The position numbers and the translations under genes are program-made. A DNA stretch of 64,000 nucleotides, taken from assembly GCA_019187195.1 (NCBI GenBank), contig JABAQT010000060.1, positions 74,269-138,268 of the forward strand, in the 5' to 3' direction. Positions 1-9,724 of this stretch are shown here, piece by piece. The notes beneath the pieces were generated by a model, which saw nothing but the letters and a program-made list of their open reading frames with translations, did not search any database and was not told the DNA's origin. The stretch is from Bryobacteraceae bacterium (lineage in GTDB: Bacteria; Acidobacteriota; Terriglobia; Bryobacterales; Bryobacteraceae). The number at the start of each line of letters is the position of its first letter. Position 1 is the first letter of the stretch.

Positions 1-13
1 TCTCTTTTGCCTT

Positions 14-1942
<1,929 letters not shown>

Positions 1943-1968
1943 CGTAACTAGCTCACAGCCGCGCGCAA

Positions 1969-2106
1969 TCGGCCCCGGGCCTCTCCTGTTCATCGGCCCG
2001 GTGGCCGTCCCTTCCCTGGCCCTCGGCTTTCTCCAGCACCGCTCGATCGGCGAGGTCAGCCGCGCCCGAGCCGAACGCCCGCGCGCCGGCCTCCACTCTG
2101 TCCTCC
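1969..2106 (+). pseudogene. Remnant of the histidine kinase 5' end
   Basis: This stretch matches the first ~50 codons of the downstream kinase gene (2195-2340) with substitutions and small deletions. Shared blocks include CGGCCCCGGGC, TTTCTCCAG and GAGGTCAGCCGCGCC. It has lost the start codon region and is not in an open frame with it, so it is not expected to be translated. It is the 3' part of copy 1 of the tandem duplication and leaves the functional kinase with an unusually long, duplicated leader. Confidence 0.7.
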
Positions 2107-2176
2107 GCCGCCTCGCCACGCAACACCAGGAGGATTAAGCGTAACTACCTCCCCGCCGCGCGCATCTCTTACTCCA

Positions 2177-3952
2177 ATGCGTGTCCCACGCAACCGGCCC
2201 CGGGCCCTCTCCTGGCTTTTCATCGGCCTGGTGGCCTCCCTTTCCCTGACCCTCGGTTTTCTCCAGTACCGCTGGATCAGCGAGGTCAGCCGCGCCGATG
2301 CCGAACGCATGCGCGCCGGCCTCCAGTCCGCGCTCCGCCGCGTCACCCTCGATTTCAACTCCGAACTCGCCGCCGCCTGTTCCGCCCTCCTCCCCGACCC
2401 ATACTCCACGGAAAATCCCGGTGATGAAAAAGCGTATGAACTCCGCTACGCAAAGTGGCGCGATGCCGGCCGCTTCAAGGGATTCTTCCGCCGCATCGCC
2501 CTTGCCACACCCGCCAACGGAAACCTCACCCTCCGCCTGCTCGACCTCGACAAGGGCGTTTTCCAGGATGCTCCTTGGCCTGACACATGGCAAGCCTCGA
2601 AAACCCGTCTCGAGGCGAGACTCGCTTCCCGCCCTCACCCTCCATCACGTTTCGCCGAGGATTCGCTCGTCCTCGATATCCCCCGCTTTCTCTTCCCTGA
2701 CGGACCCCACCCTCGCTTCCGCTGGGATCGGCCCGCGCCACCTGCCCGAAACGGCGCCCCGATGCGCCGTCAGGAATTGGAGTGGCTGCTCGTCGAACCC
2801 GACCCGGATTACATCGGGGCCACGGTGATTCCCCAACTTCTTAAGCACTTCCTCGGAGCCCGCGGCGATTTGGATTACGACATCGAAATCGTTGCCCGCA
2901 ACAACCCGTCCCATATCCTCTACTCCAGGAACTCCACCCCCATCGGCGCCTCCGCCGACGCTTCCTCGAGTCTCTTTGATGTCTCTTATGAGCAACTCCT
3001 GCGCCGCGGACCATGGTTCCGCCCCGGAGCCGAACGGATGCGCGCCGCTCCGCCCTTCCGCGGCCGCTGGTCCCTCCTCGTTCGCAATCGCGCGGGCTCC
3101 CTCGGAGTCGTGGTCGAGCGCGCCCGCTTCCGCAACCTCGCCGTCACCACCGCCATCCTCCTGCTGATGCTCTCCGCCATCGCCATGCTCGTCTACACCA
3201 CCCGCAAAGCCCAACGCCTCGCCGGGCTCCAAATGGAGTTTGTCGCCGGCGTATCTCACGAACTGCGTACCCCGCTTACCGTCATTCGCACGGCCGGCCA
3301 TAACCTCTCCGCCGGCCTCATCAGCGGAGCCTCCCAAGTCGCCCGCTACGGTGCGCTCATTGAAGCCGAATCCGAAAAACTCCAGGCCATTGTCGAACAG
3401 GTCCTGCGCTTTTCCAGCGCCGAAGCCGGCCGCGTTGTCCGGATTCGCGAACCCGTCAGCCCCGCGGCCCTCATCGAGGACGCCCTCCGCGCCTGCTCCT
3501 CCGCCCTGCGTGAATCCAAGTGCGAGGTCGAACGCAACGTGGATCCCCATCTCCCGCGCGTCCCCGGCGATCCCACCGCTCTCCTCCACGCGCTGCAGAA
3601 TCTCGTGACCAATGCCGCTAAGTATGGCCGCGAAGGCCGCTGGATCGGCGTCGCCGCCGCTTCCTCCACTCACGATGGCAAGCCCGCCGTCGAAATCCGC
3701 GTTGCCGACCGCGGCCCCGGCATCCCCCCCGATGAGCGGAACAACATCTTCGATCCCTTCTATCGCGGCCGCCGCGCCCTTGACGGTCAGATCCACGGCA
3801 CGGGCCTCGGCCTCAGCCTCGTCAGGCGCATCGTCGAAGCCCACGGCGGAGCCGTTTCGGTCAATAGCCGGCCCGGAATCCTCACCGAATTCGTCATGCG
3901 GATTCCGGCATCCATGGAGCCAATGAATGGGTTCACAAATTCTACTGGTTGA
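2177..3952 (+). CDS. Membrane sensor histidine kinase
   Basis: Sensor of a two-component system. A transmembrane helix lies near residues 12-30, followed by a ~285-residue extracytoplasmic sensor region with no recognisable fold, then a second helix near 318-340 (AILLLMLSAIAMLVY). The HisKA motif FVAGVSHELRTPL contains the phosphorylated His361. The ATPase domain shows the N-box NLVTNAAKYG, the G1 box DRGPGIP, the F box FDPFYRG and the G2 box GTGLGLSLV. The last 26 bases overlap the start of the response regulator gene, so the pair is translationally coupled. The ATG sits inside copy 2 of the upstream duplication. The signal sensed cannot be told from sequence. Confidence 0.93.
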   Translation: MRVPRNRPRALSWLFIGLVASLSLTLGFLQYRWISEVSRADAERMRAGLQSALRRVTLDFNSELAAACSALLPDPYSTENPGDEKAYELRYAKWRDAGRFKGFFRRIALATPANGNLTLRLLDLDKGVFQDAPWPDTWQASKTRLEARLASRPHPPSRFAEDSLVLDIPRFLFPDGPHPRFRWDRPAPPARNGAPMRRQELEWLLVEPDPDYIGATVIPQLLKHFLGARGDLDYDIEIVARNNPSHILYSRNSTPIGASADASSSLFDVSYEQLLRRGPWFRPGAERMRAAPPFRGRWSLLVRNRAGSLGVVVERARFRNLAVTTAILLLMLSAIAMLVYTTRKAQRLAGLQMEFVAGVSHELRTPLTVIRTAGHNLSAGLISGASQVARYGALIEAESEKLQAIVEQVLRFSSAEAGRVVRIREPVSPAALIEDALRACSSALRESKCEVERNVDPHLPRVPGDPTALLHALQNLVTNAAKYGREGRWIGVAAASSTHDGKPAVEIRVADRGPGIPPDERNNIFDPFYRGRRALDGQIHGTGLGLSLVRRIVEAHGGAVSVNSRPGILTEFVMRIPASMEPMNGFTNSTG

Positions 3953-4613
3953 GGATGAGCCGGGTCTCGTCCTCACCCTCACTGACCTGCTCGCCTCGGA
4001 AGGCTACCAGGCCGACACCGCCTCCGACGGCCCCTCCGGCCTCGAAAAAGCCGCCGGCGGATCCTATCGCCTCATCATCCTCGACGTCATGCTCCCCGGC
4101 AAGAGCGGGCTCGAAGTCTGCCGCGAACTTCGCCAGCAGGGCCTCGATACCGCCATCCTCATGCTCACCGCCAGGACTCAGGTGCATGACCGCGTCGCCG
4201 GACTCAGGAACGGAGCCGACGACTACCTCACCAAGCCATTCCACCCCTCCGAACTACTGGCCCGCGTCGATGCCCTCATGCGGCGCGTGCACAAGGAAAA
4301 GCTGCTGCCTGTCCACCGCTTTGAATTCGGAGCCATCGAGGTGGATTTCGAGCGATCCCAGGTTCGCAAGGGCCGCACCCCCCTCAGCCTCGCGGGCAAG
4401 GAGTTGCAGTTGCTGCGCTACCTCATCGACCGCCGCGGTAAAGTCGTCTCTCGCGATGAGCTGCTCAGAAACGTCTGGGAATACCAGTCCGGCATCTCCA
4501 CCCGCACCGTCGATGTCCACGTAGCCTGGCTACGCCAGAAGCTCGAGGAGAATCCACAGAATCCCCGCCACATCCTCACCGTTCGCGGAGCCGGATACCG
4601 CTTCGTGCAGTGA
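3927..4613 (+). CDS. OmpR/PhoB-family response regulator
   Basis: DNA-binding partner of the kinase that overlaps its start. The receiver domain (residues 4-117) carries the acidic pocket E9-D10, the phosphoacceptor Asp53 in LIILDVMLPGKSG, the conserved Thr in LMLTART, and Lys in DDYLTKPF. The C-terminal winged-helix effector domain (about 130-228) ends in the typical TVDVHVAWLRQKLEE recognition region and TVRGAGYRF. The 228 residues match the family norm. It ends in TGA, showing that TGA works as a normal stop in this genome. Confidence 0.95.
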   Translation: MGSQILLVEDEPGLVLTLTDLLASEGYQADTASDGPSGLEKAAGGSYRLIILDVMLPGKSGLEVCRELRQQGLDTAILMLTARTQVHDRVAGLRNGADDYLTKPFHPSELLARVDALMRRVHKEKLLPVHRFEFGAIEVDFERSQVRKGRTPLSLAGKELQLLRYLIDRRGKVVSRDELLRNVWEYQSGISTRTVDVHVAWLRQKLEENPQNPRHILTVRGAGYRFVQ

Positions 4614-4690
4614 CATCACCCTCCGAAAAAACGCTCCGTTTCTCTCATTTGCCGGTATCATGTCTGTTGATGCCGTACATCAAACACCGG

Positions 4691-5320
4691 ATGCGCCCCC
4701 TCCTTGCCGCCTTCCTCGTTCTGTCTGCCGCTTTCTCCGCCGAGCCGGACATGAAATCCATCCCCGCTCCCCGCTCCGCGGCCGAAAAGCAGGTCATCAC
4801 AGTCTTACAGGATATGGCCCGCAACGGAGGAACCTATCTCAGCGTCCCTAACCAGGATGCCCGCTGGCTGCGCTTCCTCACCGAAGCAGCCTCCGCCAAA
4901 CAGGTCATCGAGATCGGCTCTTCCACCGGCTACTCCGGCCTCTGGTTCAGCCTCGCCCTGCTCCGCACCGGCGGCCGCCTCACCACCATGGAACTCGACC
5001 CCGGCCGCGCCGCCGCCGCGCGGTCCCACTTCTCCCGCGCCGGAGTGGATCACATCGTCACCCTCATCCAAGGCAACGCCCATGAGGAACTCCGCAAATG
5101 GAAGGGCCCCATCGACGTCGTCTTCATCGACGCCGAAAAAAGCGGTTACGTCGACTATCTCAACAAAGTCCTCCCCTTCGTCCGCCCCGGAGGCTTCATC
5201 CTCGCCCACAACATCGAAATGACGCCCGATTACGTCAAGGCCGTCTCCGCCAACCCGGACCTCGAAACCGTCTACTACATGGAGGGAGCCGGCCTCGGCA
5301 TCTCGAGAAAAATCCGCTGA
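4691..5320 (+). CDS. Exported class I SAM-dependent O-methyltransferase
   Basis: Methyltransferase of the catechol/caffeoyl-CoA O-methyltransferase type (Methyltransf_3/24 family). SAM-binding motif VIEIGSSTGYSGLW, the acidic residue after strand 2 in MELDPGRA, the metal-site-like DVVFIDAEKSGY and the late motif VRPGGFILAHN are all present. I chose the ATG that gives a clean Sec signal peptide (MRPLLAAFLVLSAAFSA, cleavage after AFSA), which is unusual for a SAM enzyme and suggests a periplasmic or secreted location. Alternative starts are ATG 4670 and GTG 4610; the latter overlaps the response regulator stop as GTGA, so co-translation is possible. Substrate unknown. Confidence 0.8.
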   Translation: MRPLLAAFLVLSAAFSAEPDMKSIPAPRSAAEKQVITVLQDMARNGGTYLSVPNQDARWLRFLTEAASAKQVIEIGSSTGYSGLWFSLALLRTGGRLTTMELDPGRAAAARSHFSRAGVDHIVTLIQGNAHEELRKWKGPIDVVFIDAEKSGYVDYLNKVLPFVRPGGFILAHNIEMTPDYVKAVSANPDLETVYYMEGAGLGISRKIR

Positions 5321-5329
5321 CGCCCTTTC

Positions 5330-6469
5330 CTATTCGAATCGGATCGTAATCGTTGCTAACGTATTTGCCCGCGTCAGCGGTTTGCCGCCGCTCACGTCCT
5401 GCAGGAAGAACATCATCCCATCGTTCACCCAGGTCCCGGTCTTTGCCGATCCCCGGGGGCCCCCCGACGCGAACAGAGCGCCGTCCGGCTTTCCCACCCG
5501 AACCTCCACGCTCTCCAGTCCCGGAACATTCCAACTGATGGTGGTCATCCTCGGCGCTCCGGCCGCAACGGGTATCGGGTTGGGAAACGCCGCGAACGAC
5601 CGCTCCACCGCCGGACAGGGCGCGTTCAGCCCCGTCAGGCACACGTTCCCGTCAAACACGTTCGCCCCCTCGGCCGACAGGTTCACAATATCGTAACCCT
5701 GAGGCGCCGGAAGACTCACCGACATCTGTACCGCCGGGTTCCCCATCACCACGTTCTTACGAAACACGTTCTTCTCGGTTCCGGCCTCCAATCTGATTCC
5801 ATGCGCATTGCCTACAATCGTGTTTTGTTCAACAAGATTCTCCTGTACCGCCGCTGCAATAAATCCAATTCCAAAATTGTTTCCTGGAGCCACAAAACCA
5901 TTTCCACTGATCCGGTTCTCACGGAGCCGGTTCCGGCGGCTGCCGCCGTTCACTCATATCCCTCCGCACGGAAACGTCATGTTCCCGTTGCGAACCGAGA
6001 CGTTTCCTTCCAACTCGTACTCGGACGCGGCGTTCAGGTAAAACCCCGCAAAGCAGTTGGTCGACGCCGTAACGCCGGTGATCTTGCCGCCGCTGCTGTT
6101 GTTCACCCGGATACCGAAACTGCGCATTTGCCGGATAACTCCTGGTCCTCGGATGACCGCTCCGTTCTGTCCGTTTACGTCAATCCCGATCTCCGTTCCC
6201 ACGCCCCCGCCCGAACAGGCGGCCTCCGCATCCGCTTGACCCGTGATGGCATAACCATCAAGGTCGAGCGTAATATTTGGCGCGCCAACAACGATACAGG
6301 GCGCGCTCTCGACCGCGCACGTCACGTCCTCTACCAGGACGCTGTTTTCCTCGATTCTCAACGTCGTGTTGATGGTGCCTCCGATCTCCTTGGCCGGGAT
6401 CGGCTGTGATAACCACGCGAGGCTCACCATGACGCTGCTAAGCCGGAACAGCATTCTATCGGGTTTCAT
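5330..6469 (-). CDS. Exported parallel beta-helix protein with an in-frame UGA (codon 172)
   Basis: One frame runs from ATG 6469 to 5330 and is broken only by a TGA at 5956-5954. Both halves belong to one right-handed beta-helix protein: the first half has a signal peptide (MLFRLSSVMVSLAWLSQ, ending near PAKE) and Asn/Gly-rich coils such as GIRVNNSSGGKITGV; the second continues with NRLRENRISGNGF and NLVEQNTIVGNAHGI. The context of the stop is TFPCGGI-UGA-VNGG. A GTG follows the TGA at once, so gene callers would split it. Options are a Sec codon, a nonsense mutation, or restart at the GTG. It overlaps the MerP-like gene by 14 bases and is the third gene of that operon. Function unknown; periplasmic or surface location inferred. 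Confidence 0.6.
5907..5935 (-). other. Candidate SECIS-like hairpin after the beta-helix UGA
   Basis: On the minus strand an imperfect hairpin begins 18 nt after the UGA at 5956-5954. Core pairs are CCGG with CCGG, then UC with GA, closing on a CGUGA apical loop that starts 30 nt after the UGA and has G at its second position. Outer pairs are interrupted by A-A and G-A mismatches. It fits the loose distance and loop-G rules for bacterial SECIS elements, but the sequence is GC-rich and such hairpins arise easily by chance, so this is weak. Confidence 0.25.
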
Positions 6470-6965
6470 TTCGTTTGCCGCCTTTCTCGGCATTCCTGAT
6501 CCGTCCAACCTTGCATTCCACGGTTTCTCCGCTCCCCAGAATCAGCCCCTCCACCAGCAGTTGCGCCCCCGGTTCGATCGTCCCCGCCCCCGCGCCCAGC
6601 CGTACGGGAATTCGATTCCTTCCCGCCACCAGCAGCATCTTCCCGTCACCCCCCGTTTCCAATCGTCCCCGGGCTTCCATTCGCATGCGCAGAACGTGGA
6701 CTCCCAGCGGTCTGAGAACTTCCTCGATCTCCTTCGCCGAGAACCGCGCGTCAGGCTTGTAGTGAAGCGTGATAGTCTCCTTCGCCGAGCTGATGTCCAC
6801 CTTCCCGATGCCTTCCATTCGCCGGAATCGGACCTCGCTCACCACCGCGCATACGCCGCATGAGATGCCGCTCGTCAAAATCTCCACGTTGTCCACCTGC
6901 GCGAGTCCGGCAACCTCCACCCCCACAAGCATCGCTGCCGCCATCAATGATTTCGCCATGCGCAT
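6456..6965 (-). CDS. MerP-like exported HMA-domain protein
   Basis: Periplasmic metal-binding protein. A signal peptide (MAKSLMAAAMLVGVEVAGLAQ) is followed by a heavy-metal-associated fold with TSGISCGVC, equivalent to the GMTCxxC metal site of MerP and copper chaperones, then the typical GIGKVDISSAKETITLHY and FSAKEIEEVL elements. About 70 further residues beyond a normal MerP form a small beta-rich tail (MLLVAGRNRIPVRLG) of unknown role. It starts 6 bases after the MerT-like gene, with GAGG a few bases before the ATG, and overlaps the beta-helix gene. The T-P gene order is that of mer operons, but no mercuric reductase is present here. Confidence 0.75.
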   Translation of the reverse strand: MRMAKSLMAAAMLVGVEVAGLAQVDNVEILTSGISCGVCAVVSEVRFRRMEGIGKVDISSAKETITLHYKPDARFSAKEIEEVLRPLGVHVLRMRMEARGRLETGGDGKMLLVAGRNRIPVRLGAGAGTIEPGAQLLVEGLILGSGETVECKVGRIRNAEKGGKRNETR

Positions 6966-6971
6966 ATATCC

Positions 6972-7325
6972 TCACCGGTAACGAAACCAAAGAAAAACCC
7001 ACGTTGCCGCCACGATTCCATTGACGCCCAGGCTGACCGCGAGCATTGCCCGGATGCTCCGGGACCGCATCGCGCCGCCCCGGCCGCGCACCAGCCACAT
7101 CTCATATGCCAGGGCGGCCACGGCCAGACCGAAAAACACCGGCCGCAAACGCTCCAGCCGGTAGAAACACCCCGCGCCAACCATCGAGAACACGCCAAGT
7201 CCTGCCAGGACTTGCGGCAACACTCATCAGCTTGGCGTAAGCAGAGCCGCGAGTATGGACACCCCGGCCGCCAGTCTCGGGCCTAAGTGAAAACCGCGCG
7301 TCATCACACTTCGCCCATGTTTCAT
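6972..7325 (-). CDS. merT: MerT-like membrane protein, putative Sec-Sec selenoprotein
   Basis: The frame from ATG 7325 to TGA 6972 has 117 codons if two consecutive TGA codons (7229-7224) are read through; MerT proteins have about 116 residues. Read through, the context is SILAALLTPSUUVLPQ, aligning with the end of MerT helix 1, where the vicinal Cys-Cys pair is followed by a Pro three residues on. Beyond it, VLAGLGV and RLERLRPVFFGLAVAAL match MerT's VLVALGV and LEPYRPIFIG pattern, and a third helix (MLAVSLGVNGIVAATWVFLWF) closes the protein. A strong hairpin lies just downstream of the UGAs. A conventional caller would start at GTG 7223 and lose helix 1. AGG precedes the ATG; an in-frame TAG directly precedes it. 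Inner-membrane metal (Hg-type) uptake is inferred from family. Confidence 0.7.
7196..7214 (-). other. Candidate bacterial SECIS hairpin in the merT-like gene
   Basis: On the minus strand CAAGTCC-UGGCA-GGACTTG forms a perfect 7-bp stem with a 5-nt apical loop. The loop begins 16 nt after the second UGA and 19 nt after the first, and has G at its second position. Bacterial SECIS rules ask for an apical loop roughly 16-37 nt after the UGA with G in one of its first two positions. Below the core stem an internal mismatch is followed by one C-G and two wobble pairs. Seen directly; function inferred. Confidence 0.6.
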
Positions 7326-7346
7326 CTAAGCCTGTTTTCAGCCCGG

Positions 7347-7405
7347 AGTATAACTGGAAAATAACTCGCAGTCAATTATATTTCACACATAAATTTGACT
7401 GTAAA
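7347..7405 (-). promoter_or_regulatory. Promoter region of the merT-like operon
   Basis: Reading the minus strand, TTGACT (7375-7370), a 17-bp spacer and TATACT (7352-7347) form a near-consensus sigma70 promoter that would start about 15 bases before ATG 7325. A second overlapping candidate is TTTACA (7405-7400), a 19-bp spacer and TATAAT (7380-7375); 19-bp spacers are typical of MerR-controlled promoters. The region is far more AT-rich than its surroundings. Confidence 0.6.
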
Positions 7406-7417
7406 TGTACTTTCCAG
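7354..7417. promoter_or_regulatory. Imperfect inverted repeat (candidate operator)
   Basis: CTGGAAA (7354-7360) and CAGTCAA (7369-7375) recur in inverted order as TTGACTG (7395-7401) and TTTCCAG (7411-7417), giving a dyad centred near 7385. One arm covers the -35 box and spacer of the first promoter; the centre sits inside the 19-bp spacer of the second. This is a plausible binding site for a metal-responsive regulator, but no regulator gene is next to it. Confidence 0.5.
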
Positions 7418-7563
7418 AACTGTATCTTCTGATGATCTTAGTCCGGACTTACAACCGGACCGCGGCGCCTCCCGCATCCGGAATTGCCTTCGCCGGCGCC
7501 CCCTCGATCACGCCGTCATTCCGGAAGAATGATCCCGCTGCCTCACGAAAGAACGCGCCTCCG

Positions 7564-8934
7564 CTACCTCGGGCCCGCGCCCAGCCACCCGAGAATCGTG
7601 TCCGTCCCCACGTAGGCAAGCTCTTCATAGCGGTCCGGCTTCCACCACCCCTGAATCGTCCGCACCTCGCCCACCGTGTTCGCCTTCATCATGCGGATCA
7701 GGCGCCGCGCATTGTTCAGCAAAGCCTGCAGCGCCTGCCCGTAAAGCTTCGCCAGTTGCTGGTTATTCTGCTGCACCGCTTTGTCGTAGTTTGCCTTCAC
7801 CGTATTGTAATTGGCCCGGTACCCCGCTCCCTGCGCATTCGTCTGAAACCACTGCACCACGGCGCTGTCGCTCTGAAATCCCTTCATGTATTCATCAATC
7901 AGGTCGATCTCCGCCTGCGAATAGGAACTCGAAGCGTTCGTGAACGTCCAGCCCACGTCGCGCTTGAAGTACATCTTCCTGTTCTCGTTCAAGTGGATCT
8001 CCGCGCCCATCCCCGCGCCTCCGTCCACCGTCGAGTACGTCTCCCCCGTGATCCCCACAATGATGCCCACATGGCCCGCCAGCGCTCCCTGCCCGCGCAT
8101 CAGAAACTTGTGCGCGCCGTCGCCGTCCACAAGATATATATCGCCGAGTTCCAGCCGCGGCCGCACGTCTTCATGGTTCTCATCGAACCCCCCTTTGAAC
8201 TCCACCCGGTCGGAACGCTCCACCGTAACCACCGGGTTCGTTACCTCTTTCCAAATGCCGTCCTTCTTCACCGTACTCGTCTTCACCGACGGCACTCCCA
8301 GCTCCACGTTCATCCCGAGCGGCGTATTCACCGTTGGAACACGCTGGCCGATCATCTTCGCTCCGGCCGCATGATAAATCGCCCGCGCCGTCATGATGCA
8401 CGTCGTCCCGCCCGACCCGGTCACCTTCACCGCCCCCTCGGACGTCTTCTTGTCGAAGTAGCCGCCCAGGGAATACAGACACGTAAGCTCATCGTTCTTC
8501 GGGCCCATCCCGGCATGCGCCCGCGCAATCGCCGCCACTCGCGGCCGGATTCCGTTCAAGGCGATCGTAAGAAACTCCGGGTAGAAGATGTACTTCGTCG
8601 AGTTCTCCTTCAGCTTCCCGTTGATCTCCGCGCACCCGAGCATCGCCTTGCGCAGTTTGTGCAGAAACGGGTTCACTTTGTACGCCCCCGCATCCCCGGG
8701 CATGAGATACTTGCTCCCCGCCACCACCGCGAACATCCCCGCCGCAAGCACGTTGATCGCCCGGCAATCACTCTCCTTGCCGCTTCGCAGCATCGTCTGG
8801 AACGACTCCCGCATATCCGGATCCGAAGCGTTCGCCGCTACTTTCACCAAATACTTCCGTATCTCGTCTTCCGTCGAGCTCGAAGTGATCTTTTCCCGGA
8901 TCTCATCAGCTATGGTTTCCACCGCGGTTGGCAT
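7564..8934 (-). CDS. Putative NlpC/P60- or CHAP-like cysteine hydrolase, no signal peptide
   Basis: 456 residues, not confidently recognised. The centre has the order expected of a papain-like amidase/peptidase: a Cys at the start of a helix (GGTTC179IMTARAIYHAAG), a strand beginning LGDIYLVDGDG, then GH288VGIIVG and a polar residue in TVD304GG. The helical N-terminal ~150 residues and the C-terminal ~110 residues (a long Gln/Asn-rich helix ending in LIRMMK) have no family I know. There is no signal peptide, so it is either cytoplasmic or exported by a specialised route such as a type VI or contractile system. GAGGAG precedes the ATG. A single gene with no operon partner. Confidence 0.5.
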   Translation of the reverse strand: MPTAVETIADEIREKITSSSTEDEIRKYLVKVAANASDPDMRESFQTMLRSGKESDCRAINVLAAGMFAVVAGSKYLMPGDAGAYKVNPFLHKLRKAMLGCAEINGKLKENSTKYIFYPEFLTIALNGIRPRVAAIARAHAGMGPKNDELTCLYSLGGYFDKKTSEGAVKVTGSGGTTCIMTARAIYHAAGAKMIGQRVPTVNTPLGMNVELGVPSVKTSTVKKDGIWKEVTNPVVTVERSDRVEFKGGFDENHEDVRPRLELGDIYLVDGDGAHKFLMRGQGALAGHVGIIVGITGETYSTVDGGAGMGAEIHLNENRKMYFKRDVGWTFTNASSSYSQAEIDLIDEYMKGFQSDSAVVQWFQTNAQGAGYRANYNTVKANYDKAVQQNNQQLAKLYGQALQALLNNARRLIRMMKANTVGEVRTIQGWWKPDRYEELAYVGTDTILGWLGAGPR

Positions 8935-9069
8935 CTGTGTTGCTCCTCATCCTGGTCATGCGTAAACACGCCCCCGTCTCTCTCACCACTCTCCGAAAAG
9001 CGAACGAAAATGCCGCCAGTCTAAGGTGTTACCCTCAAAGAAGCCCCGTCCTCGAGAGGAGATGACAAG

Positions 9070-9609
9070 ATGACGAAATCCGTATTCCTGGCTGCCGCCA
9101 CCCTCGCCGCCTCCACCATCGTATTTGCTCAAGGAAAGAAAAAACCGCTCAGCCCTCCCGCCGAAACCTCCGTCACCATCGGCGGCAAGACACTCTCCGT
9201 CAAGTACTCCGCTCCCTCCATGCGCGGAAGAAAAATCTTCGGCGATGGCGGAGTCGTGAGCCACGATTCCACCTACCCCGTCTGGCGCGCCGGTGCCAAC
9301 GCCGCCACCGCGTTTCACACCGATGCCGATCTCGACATCGCCGGCCTCTCCGTCCCGAAAGGCGACTACACCCTCTTCGTCCTCGTTAACACCGATCCCT
9401 GGCAGTTGATCATCAGCAAACAGACCGGAGAGTGGGGTCTCGCCTACAAGCAGGATATGGACCTCGGCCGCGTCAGAATGACCATGGCCAAGCCGTCCTC
9501 TCCAATCGAAACCTATAAGATTACCCTCTCGAGCGCCGGCGGAAAGTCCGGCAAGCTGCAGCTCGAGTGGGAAAACGTCATCGCCTCAGTCCCCATCACC
9601 GTGAAGTAA
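9070..9609 (+). CDS. DUF2911 exported protein
   Basis: 179 residues with a Sec signal peptide (MTKSVFLAAATLAASTIVFAQ). The rest matches DUF2911, a periplasmic beta-rich family common in Bacteroidetes and Acidobacteria: SVKYSAPSMRGRKIFG, the VWRAGANAATAFHTDADL block and PKGDYTLFVLV. No biochemical role is established for the family. GAGAGGAG lies 9 bases before the ATG. It is transcribed away from the gene at 7564-8934, with a 135-bp shared upstream region. Confidence 0.85.
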   Translation: MTKSVFLAAATLAASTIVFAQGKKKPLSPPAETSVTIGGKTLSVKYSAPSMRGRKIFGDGGVVSHDSTYPVWRAGANAATAFHTDADLDIAGLSVPKGDYTLFVLVNTDPWQLIISKQTGEWGLAYKQDMDLGRVRMTMAKPSSPIETYKITLSSAGGKSGKLQLEWENVIASVPITVK

Positions 9610-9724
9610 CACCGCCGGCGGACTGCACCTTAGCGGCCAGCGCTGTGCGTTTTCAGGCAGCCGGCCTTCAGAGCGCCGCTCCGCGCGCCTCCTGTTTCCG
9701 CCCCTAAGTGCCTTCCTTTCAGAG

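Noticed and set aside
6972..7223. Reading the merT-like gene as an 83-residue protein starting at GTG 7223
   Set aside because: This start lacks a ribosome site (two UGAs sit just before it) and removes helix 1 and the metal-binding pair, while the upstream 32 codons match MerT helix 1.
5330..7325. UGA read as Trp throughout the genome
   Set aside because: TGA ends well-defined genes in the window, such as the response regulator, the methyltransferase and hslU, at their expected C-termini.
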